DNA from: Chloroflexota bacterium
Lineage (GTDB): Bacteria; Chloroflexota; Anaerolineae; Anaerolineales; UBA11858
NCBI GenBank assembly: GCA_030666985.1
Contig: DAOUWT010000140.1
Coordinates: 1 to 6,775, forward strand
Direction of reading: 5' to 3'
Length of the DNA stretch: 6,775 bases
Part shown: positions 1-6,775 of the stretch, one piece after another
How positions within the stretch are numbered: position 1 is the first letter of the stretch
Layout: every line of letters begins with the position of its first letter
Made by a program: the position numbers and the translations under genes
Notes under the pieces: model-generated
Told to the model about the DNA's origin: nothing
What the model saw: only the letters and a program-made list of their open reading frames with translations
Databases searched by the model: none

Positions 1-3000
1 CCCATAAACCTCAGGAAAATAAAACTCCTGCGCCGTAGGTGGAATGACATGGAACATGCCCACCGTGCTAGCCCGCACCAAATATGTGTAAGTATACGTC
101 CCCGCAGGGAGGTAGTCCGCGGAGATGACGACTTTCTCATCCCGCAGCTCGGTGTGGTCAAAGTACCACCACCCCCAGCCGTAGTCGCCGATATCCTCGA
201 AGCCGTAGTCGTCAGGGATTGATTCTTGAGGGCTGGTTTTCAGGTCTTGGTTCACGGCCTCTAGCCCAGCGGGGAGGGGGTCTTCGATGATCACGTAGCG
301 CCGCGTGCTGGGAACCACGATGGTCAGCTTGCCCATTAGCAGCTCTCCCTGGGCGGCTTGGGTGATGGGTGTCTCCTTATTATCCAGGCTGTAGTAGCTG
401 CGGGAGATGATGATGCCTCTGTCCAGGGCGGGTAAATCTTCCACGGGCTGGGAGGCGGTCAGGTGGGCGGTGTAGTACAGGTTTCCCGGCCCGGCGGTGC
501 GGCCAATTGCCAGTCGGTTGAGTTCCCCGACCAGCATATCGGCTACGTCTATTTCTATCTCAACACCTTCGCTCAAAGTTTCGGCGTTGGCGATTCCGTT
601 ACCCAGGTGGTCGCGGTTCAGATAGACCGAATACTGGTAATTAGCGTCTAGCTCTCCGGTGGACTCTACCCAATTGGCAAGAGCCATCAGTGACCAGGCC
701 GTTTCTTGGGTGGTAGCCCAGTGCCCGGCGGTGCGGTTGGTCATTAGCCAGCGCACGGCGTTAACGTTGAGATCACTACCGGGGTCAATTTCGGTCAACG
801 CGCCTAAGATGATGGCCGTTGTCCGAAGATCCGTGTTCCAATTCCAGTAATCGTTCCAATCCTCTTCCCAGTGTGTGCCCGTGGCGGAGATGATGGCCGC
901 GTTGGAGAAATCTGAGATAAGGGTGTCAATGCGCGGGTCACCGGGATTGATGATGTGGAAGGTTTGGGCCAGGTAAGCGCGGGCGTAGAGGCTCATGGTT
1001 TGGCGTTGGTCGAAAAGCTCCACTGCCAGGCTCATGACCCACTCCTGGTCTGCGCGGGCCAGGGTGTAGAGGATAAAGGATTGGCGGTTGAGTTTATAGG
1101 GAGATTCGAGGCTTCGGACATTTTCCAAATTCGCTCCCAGGTACTCAGTCGCCCGTGTGATAACGTTAGGGCTGACGCTGTAGCCGGCGTTTCTAGCTTC
1201 TGCCAACCCTAGCAGGGCGTAGGCGGTGGTGATTTCGTTGCTCTCTTGGCTTGACCACCATCCCCAGCCGCCATCGGCGTTTTGCCAGTTGTATAGTCTT
1301 TGCAACGCGGTGTTGACTTGCTCGTCCAGGTTAGCTTCCAATTCGGGATCGCTCTGCCCGGCCGCTCGCAGGGCCTGGGTGGTGAGTACATTGGGCAAGA
1401 AGCGGGAGATGGTTTGCTCCACGCACGAGTAGGGATAATGCTTCAGGTAGTCAAGGCTCTCCATCATGGCGTTGCTGAGAGTGTGGTCAATTTGGATTGT
1501 CAAGTCGCCTGACACGTCATCGTAGGGAGGCAGGCTGATGGCTTCCGTTTGGGAACCCTCCCCCCGCAGGATTCCCGCTGTCCCCACGGTTTCGAGGGCC
1601 ACGTAGCGGTAAACGGGAATCCCTCCCCCCTCCAGCGTCCCCAGGGGCGGGCGGCTGGCGTCAGTGAATCCCCCACCCTCCGCGCCGAAGATCAAGTCCA
1701 CGCGGTCGGCATCGGAATCCACCACCACGTCCCAGGATACGTAGGCCTGCTGCCCGTCGGGGATATCCACCTCTTGGGTCGCATCCCCCGTGATTGTCAC
1801 GCCCTCTGCGTTGAGGCCCACTTTCACGGTTTGGTCATCCCCCGTGTTGTTGCGCACAACGGTCGCCAGGGTCGCGCTATCCCCCCGCACGAAGAAGCGC
1901 GGAGTTTGGGGACGCACCAGGAGGGGCTTGGTGCTGATGAGGTCAATGATGGTCTGCCCCACGCGGGTATCGACGGTGACGGCGCGGCCATCCATGCGCC
2001 AGGTGGTGAGGTTGTCGGGCAGTGTGATGGTGACAGTTGCGCTCCCGTTGGCGTCAGTGATGACATCCGCGACCCAATAAGCCGTGTCAGGGAAATCCTC
2101 CCGCAGGCCGGGGACGCCGTAGGTGCTGATGCCCTTCATCCCGCCGCCGCCGCTGCCCATGCCCATCCCCAAGGCCATTTGCTCTTGGATTTTTTCGTTG
2201 TAATTCTCGATGTTGAAATTGATGGGGATAGCCGTGCGCACGCTCAACGATTGCGGATCGTAGAAAAAGTCTAAAATGGGTTCGGTGTTGGGGTCGGTGA
2301 GGGAGAGGGTGGCCAGGTCGGTCAGGGCCAGGGAGACCTCTGCGCTGAGGGGTGCTCCCGCGTGGTCGGTGGTGCGGACGCTGTAGGTTACGGTGTCGCC
2401 CGGGCCTGATTCTTCTTTGTCGATGGTGATCTCAACATTCACGGCTTTTTGGTCTGAGTCGATTTGAATTTCGGTCATTCCAGTGCGGAAGTCGGGCACG
2501 CCATCGCTCTCTGCGCCCTTGATGATGGAGACAGAAACGTAGGTGTTGGGGGACATTTCAGCCGTGATGGGCAGCCTGTAAGTGGTGCTGTTGCTGGTGA
2601 GCTGGACAACCTCAGCGTGGCGGATGTGGCCCCGTTCAACCGTCACCAGGGCGTAAACAGATTCTGAGAAGGGGGAGGTTATCAAAATTTCGGCAGTTTC
2701 GCCGGGGGTGTAGTTATCTTTGTCTGTGATGAGATTCAGCGTGCGGTCATCTGTCTGCCGCCAGGGGATGTAATCCCGGCCCGTCACCCACATATAAGCG
2801 GAGGCTGTGGCGGTGTTCCCGTCCGGGTCGCGCGTGGCGGCTATGGCTTTGTAGACTCCTCCGTTGGGGGGAGTGAAGCTCACGCTGGCGCAGCCGTGAG
2901 CGTCTGTTTTTACATTCTCAAAGGTCTCTACGGGAATTTCTTCTACGGTGGAATCCCAATGCACGGAGCCATCGGCTTCTTGGACTTGGATGCTGTTCCA

Positions 3001-5985
3001 GCGGCGTTCTACAACTGTCACATCTACGCTTTGGTTGGGGATGGTTGATTCATCCCAGCCCACGGTGACTAACTTGAAAGTTTCTTCGCTGTTGGCCGTT
3101 CCCAAATAGGTTTGGGGTCGCACGCCCACGTAGATGCTGCTCTGGTGAACGGTGACGCTTTCCCTTGCGCTGACATCGTTTTTGGCTATGTCGGTGATGG
3201 TGGCTTCTAGGGTGAGGGTTTGACTGTTCCCATCTTCGCTTAATTCTGCGGGGATGGTGATTACCACTTCTCCGTTGGCGTCCGTGGTGGTCACATCGCT
3301 GGCTATGATCTCCGCGTGGCCTGCAGAGCCATAGGGGTCGTAGTAGTAAATATCGCGTTCCAGGTCGTCGAAGCTATAACGGCTCAACTCGCCGGAGGGG
3401 TCGAAAGTGTAGGGAGCGGCTGTCAGTGTCCAGTAGACTTCGGCCTCAGAGACTGCTCCCCCGGAGAAGTAGTCGGCCCCCACGGTGAATGAGAATTCTT
3501 CCCCAGGCAGGGAATCAGGCCGGTCAGCGGAGACATCCACCTGGAACTCCGGCTTGCGATATTCCGCCACCGAGAAGCTCACTCCCCCAATACTGGCCTC
3601 TTCCCCGGTGAAATAAACGCGGATGGTGTACTCTCCCAGGGCGGCGTTCTCGTCCAGGAGTAATTCCCCAGAGAAAGTGCCAAATCCCGAAAGGGGTAAA
3701 TCTTTTTCGTAGATGACCTCATAATCGTAATTGAGAATTTCTACGGTGACGTTATTGTTGGGCGGCAGAGAGTAGGCCAGGTCGTCGTTGAGGCGCACGA
3801 TGCCCTTGAAAGAGACAGGGTGGCCGGGGCGATACAGCGGCCGGTCGGTGTAGACGTAGGTAATGGGCTGGTTGGGAGTGGTGTAATAATTGCTCCAAAT
3901 GCCAAAGTCGTAGGGAGAAACTCCGCTGCCCCACTGGTTAGAAGCCAGAGCAAAATGCGGGCTGCCCTGACCGTCTACAAGGGCAAAACGGGCTTCGTAA
4001 AGGGCCTCAGAGATGGGAAGGTCGAGGTGTACCAGGCCGTCGGCATCGGTTGTGCCAGTTGCCAGGGGAGTGAAATCTCCCTCGTAAAAAGTAACGGGAG
4101 CGTTCGAGATTGGCTCTCCGCTTTCGAGGTCGGTTAGCCAGGCCAGCCCCTCCGTTTGGGAAGTTTTCAGGGTTATATTGCTGTCTGCCACAATTACCAG
4201 GCGGTTATAGTCAATATAATTATCTCCTTGCCAGGCTCCCAGAGTCAGGAAATAGAATCCGGGCGAGAGGGGGTCGCCTGCTGAGTTGCTGAGATGGAGA
4301 CCTTTTAGGGTAGTTTCGTTTGTGGCGCCATTATTCGGTTGTGTCCAATAACTGACCATATTCGCCGTGGATGGGGTGTAATCATAAGTTGATTCTCGCC
4401 CGGATACCAGTGCGAGGAATTTGCTTGGAGTTAGGCTATAAATATTGAGATTGACTTCTGAGACATTCACATAACGCACATAAAATTCTTGAGGCCCATC
4501 GGCGCGGAAAATAACCGGACTAAAGGGCATTTCAAGATATGCTGAAGGAGAGTAATTTGTAGTGGTGAAAGTTGAGGCGTAGGCTTGCGTTATAGAATTT
4601 CCGTAAACATCTTTCCCGCCGGGCAAAACTGTGAGCGTATACGTGGTGGCTGGCTCTAATCCCCAACAAGACATTGACCAATTCCATTCGTTATAAGTCC
4701 ATTCTCCGCCGTTATCGAGGGCCGGGTCAAGGGTAATTTTGCCATCCAGGGAGTCAATATCCATGGGAGAGTTGAAATAAACGGTAGTATAGACTGAATA
4801 ATAAGACTGAGTTTCCCCGTTCGCTGGCTCGGTGCCGCTGACGCCGGGGTAGGGGTAAGTGCTAAATTGCCAAACCACTCCCTCACTAAGGGGGCTGCCG
4901 CCTGTGTCTGGAGCGTTGGCGTTAAGGACAAAATTATAGGTGGTGGCTAGAGCCAAATTTCGGGTGGGAGTGATGGTCATGGATGTAGAATCTTCATCCC
5001 AGGAGAAATCTATCAAAACCGGTTCCCCCGCCTGGCTGGTGAGCGAAAAAGCGGCCTCCGTTTCGGCGTGCCGCATGGGCTGGTTGAAATTTATAGCAAA
5101 TTCTTGCTCAAGGGGAACGTTGCTATAACCCCATTCAAGGTTGGTACCCCAATCCACCATTTCATAACTTTGTACCGTAGATGCGGTGGTAGAGAATGTC
5201 CATTGCCGCCCCTCGGCCAGCGTCGCGCCGTTCACGTCTGTCAGTCCGGCGGGAACAGTGACCGTATAAAAAGTAGAACTCTGAAGCTGCTCCGTGGGTT
5301 GGAAAACATAAACCGAGGTGTTGATCCACTCCCCTTTCCCATTCACGGCGGGTGTTATTACCAATGGCTCAGGCAAATTCCCCGCCTCCTCGGCCATTTG
5401 CAGCGGCACAATGGGATGGTTGAAAACCACCGTGATCATGCTCGTCTTTTCGACCTCGGTAGTGCCATCCACGGGGAGGACTTGCTTGATTTCCAACTCT
5501 CCCAGCACGTGTACTGTGAACTTGAAATCCTCGCTCATCTGCACATCTTCCGCGCTGGATGCCAGGCGAGTCAGCACCGCCGTGTAAGTCGCGCCGGATT
5601 CCAAATCCCCGGCTGGCGTGAAGCGCATCGTGTCCGGTGTGGGCCAGGTGATGTCCCCGGCCACGGCTTGACCCTGGGCGTCTAGCAATTGCCAAGCGGC
5701 GGATGTGGCTCCAACCTCCATGTCGTGGTCGAAGACAATCTCCAGGGAGGCGTTGGGGGATATTTCCTGCCCGCCGCCGGGGGAGGTGGTCAGCACCCGT
5801 GGGGAGAGGGGAGCGTCATCCGAGACCGCCACCAGAGGAGTGGGTATCACCGTGGGGGTGGGCACATCCGTGGGGAGAGCGGCATCCGCTAGGGCAGCCT
5901 CTTCCTCAGAGGATGGTTTGCAGCCAGCAAATAGGCTGATGAGTAAAATTGTGACAATGAGGGTGAGTTTTTTTCTTGTATTCAT
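1..5985 (-). CDS. Alpha-2-macroglobulin family lipoprotein, thioester type (C-terminus beyond window)
   Basis: Bacterial A2M proteins trap attacking proteases: cleavage of a bait region triggers a shape change, and an activated thioester bonds covalently to the protease. The frame starts at ATG 5983-5985, five bases after AGGAGA, and runs 1,995 codons without a stop to the left edge. Approximate domains by residue: lipoprotein signal 1-22; Thr/Pro linker 23-59; four Ig-like domains 60-474; macroglobulin domains 477-710; MG2 from about 710 with the hallmark TDRPLYRPG (713-721); further MG domains 810-1070; bait-region domain from 1082; A2M domain about 1292-1382 (DFPDTAYW, then LPDNLTTWR); thioester domain about 1492-1776 with CVEQ at 1521-1524; C-terminal domain from about 1850 (WWYFDHTEL). 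The last visible residues, YFPEVYG, resemble the usual end of the family, so probably only a short tail is missing. At about 2,000 residues it is longer than E. coli YfhM (about 1,650), mostly because of the N-terminal Ig-like array. The thioester separates it from the YfaS type, which lacks one. Protease trapping is inferred from family and motifs. Confidence 0.95.
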   Translation of the reverse strand, partial: MNTRKKLTLIVTILLISLFAGCKPSSEEEAALADAALPTDVPTPTVIPTPLVAVSDDAPLSPRVLTTSPGGGQEISPNASLEIVFDHDMEVGATSAAWQLLDAQGQAVAGDITWPTPDTMRFTPAGDLESGATYTAVLTRLASSAEDVQMSEDFKFTVHVLGELEIKQVLPVDGTTEVEKTSMITVVFNHPIVPLQMAEEAGNLPEPLVITPAVNGKGEWINTSVYVFQPTEQLQSSTFYTVTVPAGLTDVNGATLAEGRQWTFSTTASTVQSYEMVDWGTNLEWGYSNVPLEQEFAINFNQPMRHAETEAAFSLTSQAGEPVLIDFSWDEDSTSMTITPTRNLALATTYNFVLNANAPDTGGSPLSEGVVWQFSTYPYPGVSGTEPANGETQSYYSVYTTVYFNSPMDIDSLDGKITLDPALDNGGEWTYNEWNWSMSCWGLEPATTYTLTVLPGGKDVYGNSITQAYASTFTTTNYSPSAYLEMPFSPVIFRADGPQEFYVRYVNVSEVNLNIYSLTPSKFLALVSGRESTYDYTPSTANMVSYWTQPNNGATNETTLKGLHLSNSAGDPLSPGFYFLTLGAWQGDNYIDYNRLVIVADSNITLKTSQTEGLAWLTDLESGEPISNAPVTFYEGDFTPLATGTTDADGLVHLDLPISEALYEARFALVDGQGSPHFALASNQWGSGVSPYDFGIWSNYYTTPNQPITYVYTDRPLYRPGHPVSFKGIVRLNDDLAYSLPPNNNVTVEILNYDYEVIYEKDLPLSGFGTFSGELLLDENAALGEYTIRVYFTGEEASIGGVSFSVAEYRKPEFQVDVSADRPDSLPGEEFSFTVGADYFSGGAVSEAEVYWTLTAAPYTFDPSGELSRYSFDDLERDIYYYDPYGSAGHAEIIASDVTTTDANGEVVITIPAELSEDGNSQTLTLEATITDIAKNDVSARESVTVHQSSIYVGVRPQTYLGTANSEETFKLVTVGWDESTIPNQSVDVTVVERRWNSIQVQEADGSVHWDSTVEEIPVETFENVKTDAHGCASVSFTPPNGGVYKAIAATRDPDGNTATASAYMWVTGRDYIPWRQTDDRTLNLITDKDNYTPGETAEILITSPFSESVYALVTVERGHIRHAEVVQLTSNSTTYRLPITAEMSPNTYVSVSIIKGAESDGVPDFRTGMTEIQIDSDQKAVNVEITIDKEESGPGDTVTYSVRTTDHAGAPLSAEVSLALTDLATLSLTDPNTEPILDFFYDPQSLSVRTAIPINFNIENYNEKIQEQMALGMGMGSGGGGMKGISTYGVPGLREDFPDTAYWVADVITDANGSATVTITLPDNLTTWRMDGRAVTVDTRVGQTIIDLISTKPLLVRPQTPRFFVRGDSATLATVVRNNTGDDQTVKVGLNAEGVTITGDATQEVDIPDGQQAYVSWDVVVDSDADRVDLIFGAEGGGFTDASRPPLGTLEGGGIPVYRYVALETVGTAGILRGEGSQTEAISLPPYDDVSGDLTIQIDHTLSNAMMESLDYLKHYPYSCVEQTISRFLPNVLTTQALRAAGQSDPELEANLDEQVNTALQRLYNWQNADGGWGWWSSQESNEITTAYALLGLAEARNAGYSVSPNVITRATEYLGANLENVRSLESPYKLNRQSFILYTLARADQEWVMSLAVELFDQRQTMSLYARAYLAQTFHIINPGDPRIDTLISDFSNAAIISATGTHWEEDWNDYWNWNTDLRTTAIILGALTEIDPGSDLNVNAVRWLMTNRTAGHWATTQETAWSLMALANWVESTGELDANYQYSVYLNRDHLGNGIANAETLSEGVEIEIDVADMLVGELNRLAIGRTAGPGNLYYTAHLTASQPVEDLPALDRGIIISRSYYSLDNKETPITQAAQGELLMGKLTIVVPSTRRYVIIEDPLPAGLEAVNQDLKTSPQESIPDDYGFEDIGDYGWGWWYFDHTELRDEKVVISADYLPAGTYTYTYLVRASTVGMFHVIPPTAQEFYFPEVYG
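1414..1425 (-). other. Thioester site Cys-Val-Glu-Gln of the A2M protein
   Basis: Codons for C1521, V1522, E1523 and Q1524 lie within YPYSCVEQTIS. This matches the CxEQ motif of thioester-containing A2M and complement proteins, in which the Cys thiol and the Gln side chain form an internal thioester. The aromatic YPY just before it is typical of bacterial members. Downstream, GGWGWW (about residues 1571-1576) fits the helical-barrel thioester domain. All three invariant residues are present, so the protein is predicted to be able to bond its target covalently. Confidence 0.93.
2095..2268 (-). other. Probable bait region, Gly/Met-rich, before the A2M domain
   Basis: Residues about 1240-1297 sit between the bait-region domain and the conserved A2M-domain start (REDFPDTAYW). 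In this family that is where the flexible, protease-sensitive segment is expected. It includes a run of Gly, Met and Ser (GMGMGSGGGG, 1273-1282), which should be disordered, and candidate cleavage residues at Arg1250, Lys1265, Lys1284 and Arg1295. A Gly-rich stretch here is common in bacterial relatives, where no anaphylatoxin domain is present. The exact limits and the cleavage site are inferred. Confidence 0.55.
4564..5808 (-). other. Four tandem N-terminal Ig-like (SbsA/Big_5-type) domains of the A2M protein
   Basis: Residues about 60-474 divide into four units of roughly 100 residues: 60-160, 163-262, 268-372 and 377-474. Each shows the same order of features. It opens with a short strand leading to a Pro-Gly or Asp-Gly turn (TSPGGGQEIS, VLPVDGTTEV, TEPANGETQS). 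A beta strand with Phe and an Asn or Asp before a Pro or Met follows (VFDHDM, VFNHPI, NFNQPM, YFNSPM). Next comes a strand like 'L.P.TTYT', and the unit closes on a strand such as WTFST, WQFST or STFTT. The pattern fits the bacterial Ig-like domain seen in SbsA-type and other surface proteins. These domains probably act as a stalk or extend the trap. The domain family was assigned by eye. Confidence 0.75.
5920..5985 (-). other. Lipoprotein signal peptide with lipobox, Cys22
   Basis: Residues 1-22 form a type II signal peptide. A basic start (MNTRKK) is followed by a hydrophobic core (LTLIVTILLISL) and the lipobox LFAGC, with the lipid-modified cysteine at residue 22 (codon 5920-5922). Phe at -3 is less common than Leu but is allowed by the general lipobox pattern. 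Lys follows the cysteine, then an acidic stretch (SSEEE) and a Thr/Pro linker (TDVPTPTVIPTP, 39-50) that would hold the folded part away from the membrane. The expected result is a protein anchored to the outer face of the cytoplasmic membrane. This strongly supports ATG 5985 as the true start. Confidence 0.9.
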
Positions 5986-5990
5986 GGGAT

Positions 5991-5996
5991 TCTCCT
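5991..5996 (-). promoter_or_regulatory. Shine-Dalgarno sequence of the A2M gene
   Basis: Read on the minus strand, AGGAGA is followed by five bases (ATCCC) and then ATG at 5985. This is a strong site at normal spacing. With the lipoprotein signal immediately after, it fixes the start. The repeat words begin only one base further upstream (5998), so the site lies at the edge of a potentially folded leader. Confidence 0.85.
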
Positions 5997-5997
5997 G

Positions 5998-6026
5998 ATG
6001 GAACGCGGGTTTCTAATGGAACGCGG
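5998..6026 (+). repeat. Short direct repeat ATGGAACGCGG
   Basis: The 11-base word ATGGAACGCGG occurs at 5998-6008 and again at 6016-6026, 18 bases apart. The second copy lies in the left arm of the palindrome. The first looks like an extra, partial repeat unit lying between the palindrome and the ribosome binding site of the A2M gene. Confidence 0.7.
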
Positions 6027-6129
6027 ATGACGCGGATTAAGCTGATATACGCGGATACAAACCTTTTTAATGTTTTAATCCGCGAGGCCGTAGGCACACC
6101 CGCCGTATCAGCGTTATCCGCGTTCCATT
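6015..6129. repeat. Imperfect palindromic intergenic repeat (ACGCGGAT words)
   Basis: The outer arms 6015-6037 and 6107-6129 are inverted copies matching at 21 of 23 bases. The outermost 14 bases (AATGGAACGCGGAT) match perfectly. A second, inner stem pairs CGCGGAT (6050-6056) with ATCCGCG (6078-6084) around a 21-base AT-rich loop. The word ACGCGGAT occurs three times in the left arm (6021-6028, 6030-6037, 6049-6056). The right arm carries extra sequence (about 6085-6106), so the halves differ in length. It fills most of the gap between the two genes. It has no coding potential and resembles a dispersed palindromic element (REP- or MITE-like). Whether it recurs in the genome cannot be seen here. 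Confidence 0.75.
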
Positions 6130-6138
6130 TTACCTCAT

Positions 6139-6775
6139 TTAGCCAATACCCTTAACCAAAATCCTCACATCCACCGCCACGGCCCCCTCCCCATCGAGTA
6201 GAACGCGCAGGGGATTGATCTCTATTTCTGCCAGTTGCGGGAAATCTGCCGCGAGTTGGGCCAGGCGTTGCAAGGCATCTATGACGGCGTCCCGGTCGGC
6301 GGGGGGGAGGTTGCGGAAGCCTTCGAGACGGCGTCCCGCCCAGGTGGATTCTATCATCCTTTTGGTTTCAATTTCAACAAGTGGAGCCAGGCCAAAGTCG
6401 ATGTCTTTCAACCCCTCCACTTCTGTGCCGCCGGAGCCGAACATCACTACCGGGCCGAATTGGGGGTCCTGAACGGCTCCTACGATGACCTCTTGCCCGG
6501 AGGGAATCATGCGCTGAACGTGGACGCCCTCGATCTTGGCTTCGGGCTGGGCTTGGCGGGATCGCCTAATGATGGCGTCGAACCTGTCCCGAACGGATTG
6601 CCCATCCCCCAGGTTGAGGGCCACGCCTCCCACATCGGATTTGTGCGAAATATCGGGAGAGGCAACCTTAAGGGCCACGGGCCAGCCCATCTCCCCCGCT
6701 AATTCTACGGCTTCATCGGCGTTTTGAGCCAACTCCATTTTTGCGGTGGAGATGCCGTAAGCCTCCATGAGTTGA
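6139..6775 (-). CDS. Acyl-CoA/acetyl-CoA synthetase (ADP-forming), C-terminal ATP-grasp part (5' end beyond window)
   Basis: This cytoplasmic enzyme family interconverts acyl-CoA, ADP and phosphate with acid, CoA and ATP, often to make ATP at the end of fermentation. The frame ends at TAA 6139-6141 and is open at the right edge. The Met at 6768 is probably internal, because the codons before it continue the family pattern (QLMEAYGIS, the usual start of the ATP-grasp domain). Visible motifs are WPVALKVASPDISHKSDVGG, DPQFGPVVMFGSGGTEVE and EIEINPLRVL followed by AVDVR. The His in SHKSD (codon 6643-6645) aligns with His71 of the Pyrococcus beta subunit, which takes part in phosphoryl transfer. 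The protein stops soon after the ATP-grasp domain, so it has no C-terminal acetyltransferase domain, unlike PatZ-type relatives. It may be an alpha-beta fusion of about 700 residues or a separate beta subunit. The window does not show which, nor the substrate. Confidence 0.92.
   Translation of the reverse strand, partial: QLMEAYGISTAKMELAQNADEAVELAGEMGWPVALKVASPDISHKSDVGGVALNLGDGQSVRDRFDAIIRRSRQAQPEAKIEGVHVQRMIPSGQEVIVGAVQDPQFGPVVMFGSGGTEVEGLKDIDFGLAPLVEIETKRMIESTWAGRRLEGFRNLPPADRDAVIDALQRLAQLAADFPQLAEIEINPLRVLLDGEGAVAVDVRILVKGIG

Noticed and set aside
2140..2169. GCC-rich run as a simple-sequence repeat prone to slippage
   Set aside because: Only a few triplets are identical, and codon variants (Gly, Met, Ser) interrupt them. 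It is better read as a Gly-rich protein linker kept in frame.
1549..2274. A 241-codon plus-strand open frame
   Set aside because: It lies antisense to the A2M coding frame across the bait and A2M domains. Its translation is rich in His, Gly and Val with no recognisable domain, and the opposite strand carries clear conserved motifs.
5068..5685. A 205-codon plus-strand open frame
   Set aside because: Antisense to the Ig-like domains of the A2M gene. No recognisable protein, and the minus-strand frame explains the region.
6044..6070. Possible promoter in the AT-rich loop, reading left (TTAAAA and TATATC)
   Set aside because: Each hexamer matches the consensus at about 4 of 6 positions and the spacing is about 15 bases, which is short. 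AT-rich sequence gives such matches by chance.
6050..6084. Stem-loop as an intrinsic terminator for the synthetase gene
   Set aside because: The inner stem is only 7 bases with a 21-base loop, and no T-run follows it on the transcribed strand.
5906..6097. A 63-codon minus-strand open frame across the intergenic repeat
   Set aside because: It reads the palindrome and then the A2M signal peptide in the wrong frame. The A2M start has a strong ribosome binding site and a lipobox, so this frame is a shadow.
6235..6702. A 155-codon plus-strand open frame
   Set aside because: Antisense to the ATP-grasp domain, whose motifs are unambiguous on the minus strand.

Overview
The window holds two incomplete protein genes, both on the minus strand, and a 153-base gap between them that carries a palindromic repeat. 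No RNA gene, CRISPR array, insertion sequence or plus-strand gene can be supported. The many plus-strand open frames lie antisense to one very long minus-strand reading frame and resemble no protein I know.

Right edge (6139-6775): the last ~212 codons of an ADP-forming acyl-CoA (acetyl-CoA) synthetase. This is the ATP-grasp (beta) part, with its signature motifs intact; the rest of the gene lies beyond base 6775. Middle (5986-6138): an imperfect inverted repeat built from short ACGCGGAT words, followed by a good Shine-Dalgarno sequence. Rest (1-5985): a reading frame of 1,995 codons with no stop, open at the left edge. It encodes a bacterial alpha-2-macroglobulin (A2M) lipoprotein. In order it has a lipoprotein signal peptide, a Thr/Pro linker, four Ig-like domains, several macroglobulin domains, a probable bait region, the A2M domain, a thioester domain with an intact Cys-Val-Glu-Gln site, and most of the C-terminal domain. 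The frame was checked at positions spread along its length, and I saw no frameshift.

The organism is probably a bacterium of the Chloroflexota, perhaps Anaerolineae. This is an inference from the moderately GC-rich DNA, the Thr-Pro-rich linker after the lipoprotein cysteine, the pairing of a very long A2M lipoprotein with an ADP-forming acyl-CoA synthetase, and the style of the intergenic repeat. There is no rRNA or marker gene to prove it.

The two genes have no obvious shared pathway. The synthetase is a cytoplasmic enzyme that makes ATP from acyl-CoA (or the reverse). The A2M protein should sit outside the cell on a lipid anchor and trap foreign proteases. They share a strand, but the repeat between them argues against a tight operon. 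I see no clear evidence of an undescribed multi-gene system. The points most worth following are the modular A2M protein and the palindromic repeat next to its ribosome binding site.
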